A program made the translations under genes and the position numbers. A stretch of DNA of 64,000 nucleotides. Origin: Ichthyophis bannanicus (lineage: Eukaryota > Chordata > Amphibia > Gymnophiona > Ichthyophiidae). Positions 62,691 through 64,000 of this stretch are shown here, piece by piece; positions within the stretch are counted from its first letter, which is position 1, and each line of letters opens with the position of its first letter. The stretch is taken from assembly GCA_033557465.1 (NCBI GenBank), contig CM066032.1:55340955-55404954 (forward strand), in the 5' to 3' direction. The notes under the pieces were generated by a model. The model was not told the origin of the DNA, did not search any database, and saw only the letters and a list, made by a program, of their open reading frames with translations.

Positions 62691-63700
62691 GGAGCCAGGC
62701 AACCAGGCAGAAACTGCCTGGTTGCAGATAGGTATTTGCTTTCACGCCTCTAGGAGAAGCTGTGTTCCTGTCTCTTGTCTTGGTTGACTGAAAGTCGTCT
62801 TCCTATCTCCCTAGTCTTTGTTGAATGGGCATGTGTGCTCCTGTGTCTCCTTCCTTTGGGTATGTCTTTTGTCCTGATCTGGCTCTGCTGGGGCCACCGA
62901 AGAGAAATGGGAGTTTATCTGCCCAGCCTTTTGGGCTGGTTCAGGGGTCATTCTTTTTGCTTCCCATGCCTTTGCCTATGTTCCTCATCCATGCCTTGTT
63001 TTTGCCTGGCCTTGTTTCCTTCTGTACCTGAACCTGCTTGTCTTACTAAGGCTAGTGCTGTTCAACTGACCTTTAACCTGCACCATTGGACCATACTCTT
63101 TATTATCTACCTTCATCCCTTCCCAGTGAACATTCTGGTCAGGGTTCTGGCTCATTTTCTTGTCTTCTGGCCATCACCGTTCTCATGTATGCTTACCAAG
63201 TATTGCTACTCCTTTAGCCCGCTGTGCTCTGGACATTCCTCTGAGGCTTGTGTTGGACTGTATCACATAATTCAGTTCTCTGATGTTGCTTCTTGTTTTG
63301 TTCTCCATTTATTCTCTTCTGTTCTACTGTGATCTTTCTTCTCTACATCCTATGCCTCCTTAATATTTGGCCTGTCTTTTTCTTCTCCTTTCCAACCTTA
63401 CCCCTTCCTTCTTCAGACCCTTTTCCCCTCCTCTTCCCTTCCACCCTCCCTCCTTCCCTATTTCCTGTATCGTCATTTCCTCCTCATTGTTCTCTGCTCT
63501 CAAGTGTTACTATCGCCTCCCTCATATTCTCTCTTCTCCTCCCCCACTTTCTAAGCCTCATTCTCATTTCTGCCATGCATCCTCCGCCCTCCTTCCTCTC
63601 CTGCTCTTATCCTCTGGTAACATCAGTCATAATCCTTTGTCTCCTTCTCCATGCCACCGCACACTTATTAACATTCCTCACCCCCTCTTCTCTTCCCTTC
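62691..63700. other. Pyrimidine-rich DNA, no gene recognised
   Basis: The stretch contains an inverted 'aaccaggcag...ctgcctggtt' at 62,699-62,726 and then long C/T-rich sequence. The open frames at 62,775-63,332 and 63,293-63,814 are hydrophobic because of T-rich codons, with no domain character until 63,710. The right part is probably the 5' UTR of the L2 that follows. Confidence 0.45.
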
Positions 63701-64000
63701 TTCTCTGCTCTTTGGAATGTTCATACAATTCATACAATTTGCAATAAACTTTCTTTCATACACAATCTCTTCATTTCCTATGCTTTTCAGCCCCTGGCTC
63801 TAACTGAAACTTAGCTCCATCCCGATGACACCGCCTTTGTCAATGCACTCTCCCTTGGGGCCTCCATTTCTCTCATATCCCTCGTGCCACCAGCCATGGT
63901 GGTAGGGTCAGTTTTTTACTCTCTCCCTCCTCCCATCTCAGTCCCATGCTTTCCCCTCCTTTGAATTTCATTACATTCTTCTGTTCTATCCTTTTCCTCT
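63701..64000 (+). mobile_element. L2 LINE, 5' end of endonuclease, runs off the window
   Basis: The plus strand reads 'ALWNVHTIHTICNKLSFIHNLFISYAFQPLALTET', then after a stop 'LHPDDTAFVNAL', the first blocks of an L2 endonuclease ('LWN.RSI.NK', 'ALTETWL'). Stops and frame changes show a dead copy. The rest is outside the window. Confidence 0.7.

Noticed and set aside
63293..63814. 173-codon hydrophobic ORF as a membrane protein
   Set aside because: Hydrophobicity comes from C/T-rich sequence. Only the final third has family character, and that is an L2 endonuclease start.

Overview
The window is vertebrate nuclear DNA. It holds one long, intact, unusual protein-coding exon inside about 55 kb of nested transposons. 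The repeats are CR1, L2, L1-clade and RTE/BovB-type LINEs, tRNA-derived SINEs, DIRS tyrosine-recombinase retrotransposons, Penelope-like elements, hAT-type DNA transposons and TG...CA LTR-like insertions. CR1 of amniote/caecilian type together with plentiful DIRS and Penelope elements suggests an amphibian with a large genome, most likely a caecilian; a non-avian reptile is the main alternative. This is inference from repeat content, not a species identification. No bacterial operon, rRNA gene, functional tRNA or CRISPR array was seen.

Layout. 1-6.0 kb: L2 tail, CR1 fragment (minus), DIRS copy 1 (plus). 6.0-11.4 kb: L1 fragment, SINE, CR1 pieces, a hAT element and two stretches with nothing recognised. 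11.4-22.4 kb: an L1-clade LINE (plus) split by a SINE (itself split by a CR1) and by a complete DIRS element (copy 2, minus, with inverted terminal repeats and an internal complementary region). 22.4-23.0 kb: start of DIRS copy 3. 23.0-38.2 kb: one near full-length CR1 (plus) that received L2/SINE tails, two LTR-like insertions and an RTE/BovB LINE; the RTE holds a younger CR1, which holds a palindromic Penelope-like pair. 38.2-43.1 kb: a second CR1-type family (plus) with another palindromic Penelope-like insertion. 43.1-48.4 kb: DIRS copy 4 with a hAT element and a LINE tail inside. 48.4-50.5 kb: intronic or intergenic DNA with small DNA-transposon relics.

50.5-56.07 kb: an uninterrupted 5.5 kb exon that encodes a SecA-like DEAD/helicase motor with all its main ATPase motifs, in a protein of at least 1,840 residues that also has a helical N-terminal region and a hydrophobic C-terminal half. 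The exon starts at a good splice acceptor. It ends in a 71-bp minisatellite that copies the exon's last bases together with its splice-donor-like sequence. 56.7-62.6 kb: a CR1-type LINE (minus) inside the minisatellite, itself containing a hAT element and an L2 LINE with tandem 5' monomers. 62.7-64 kb: pyrimidine-rich DNA that runs into another L2 LINE.

The SecA-like exon is the only sequence that looks like a host gene. Transposon open frames are mostly broken, which makes its 1.8-kilocodon integrity stand out.
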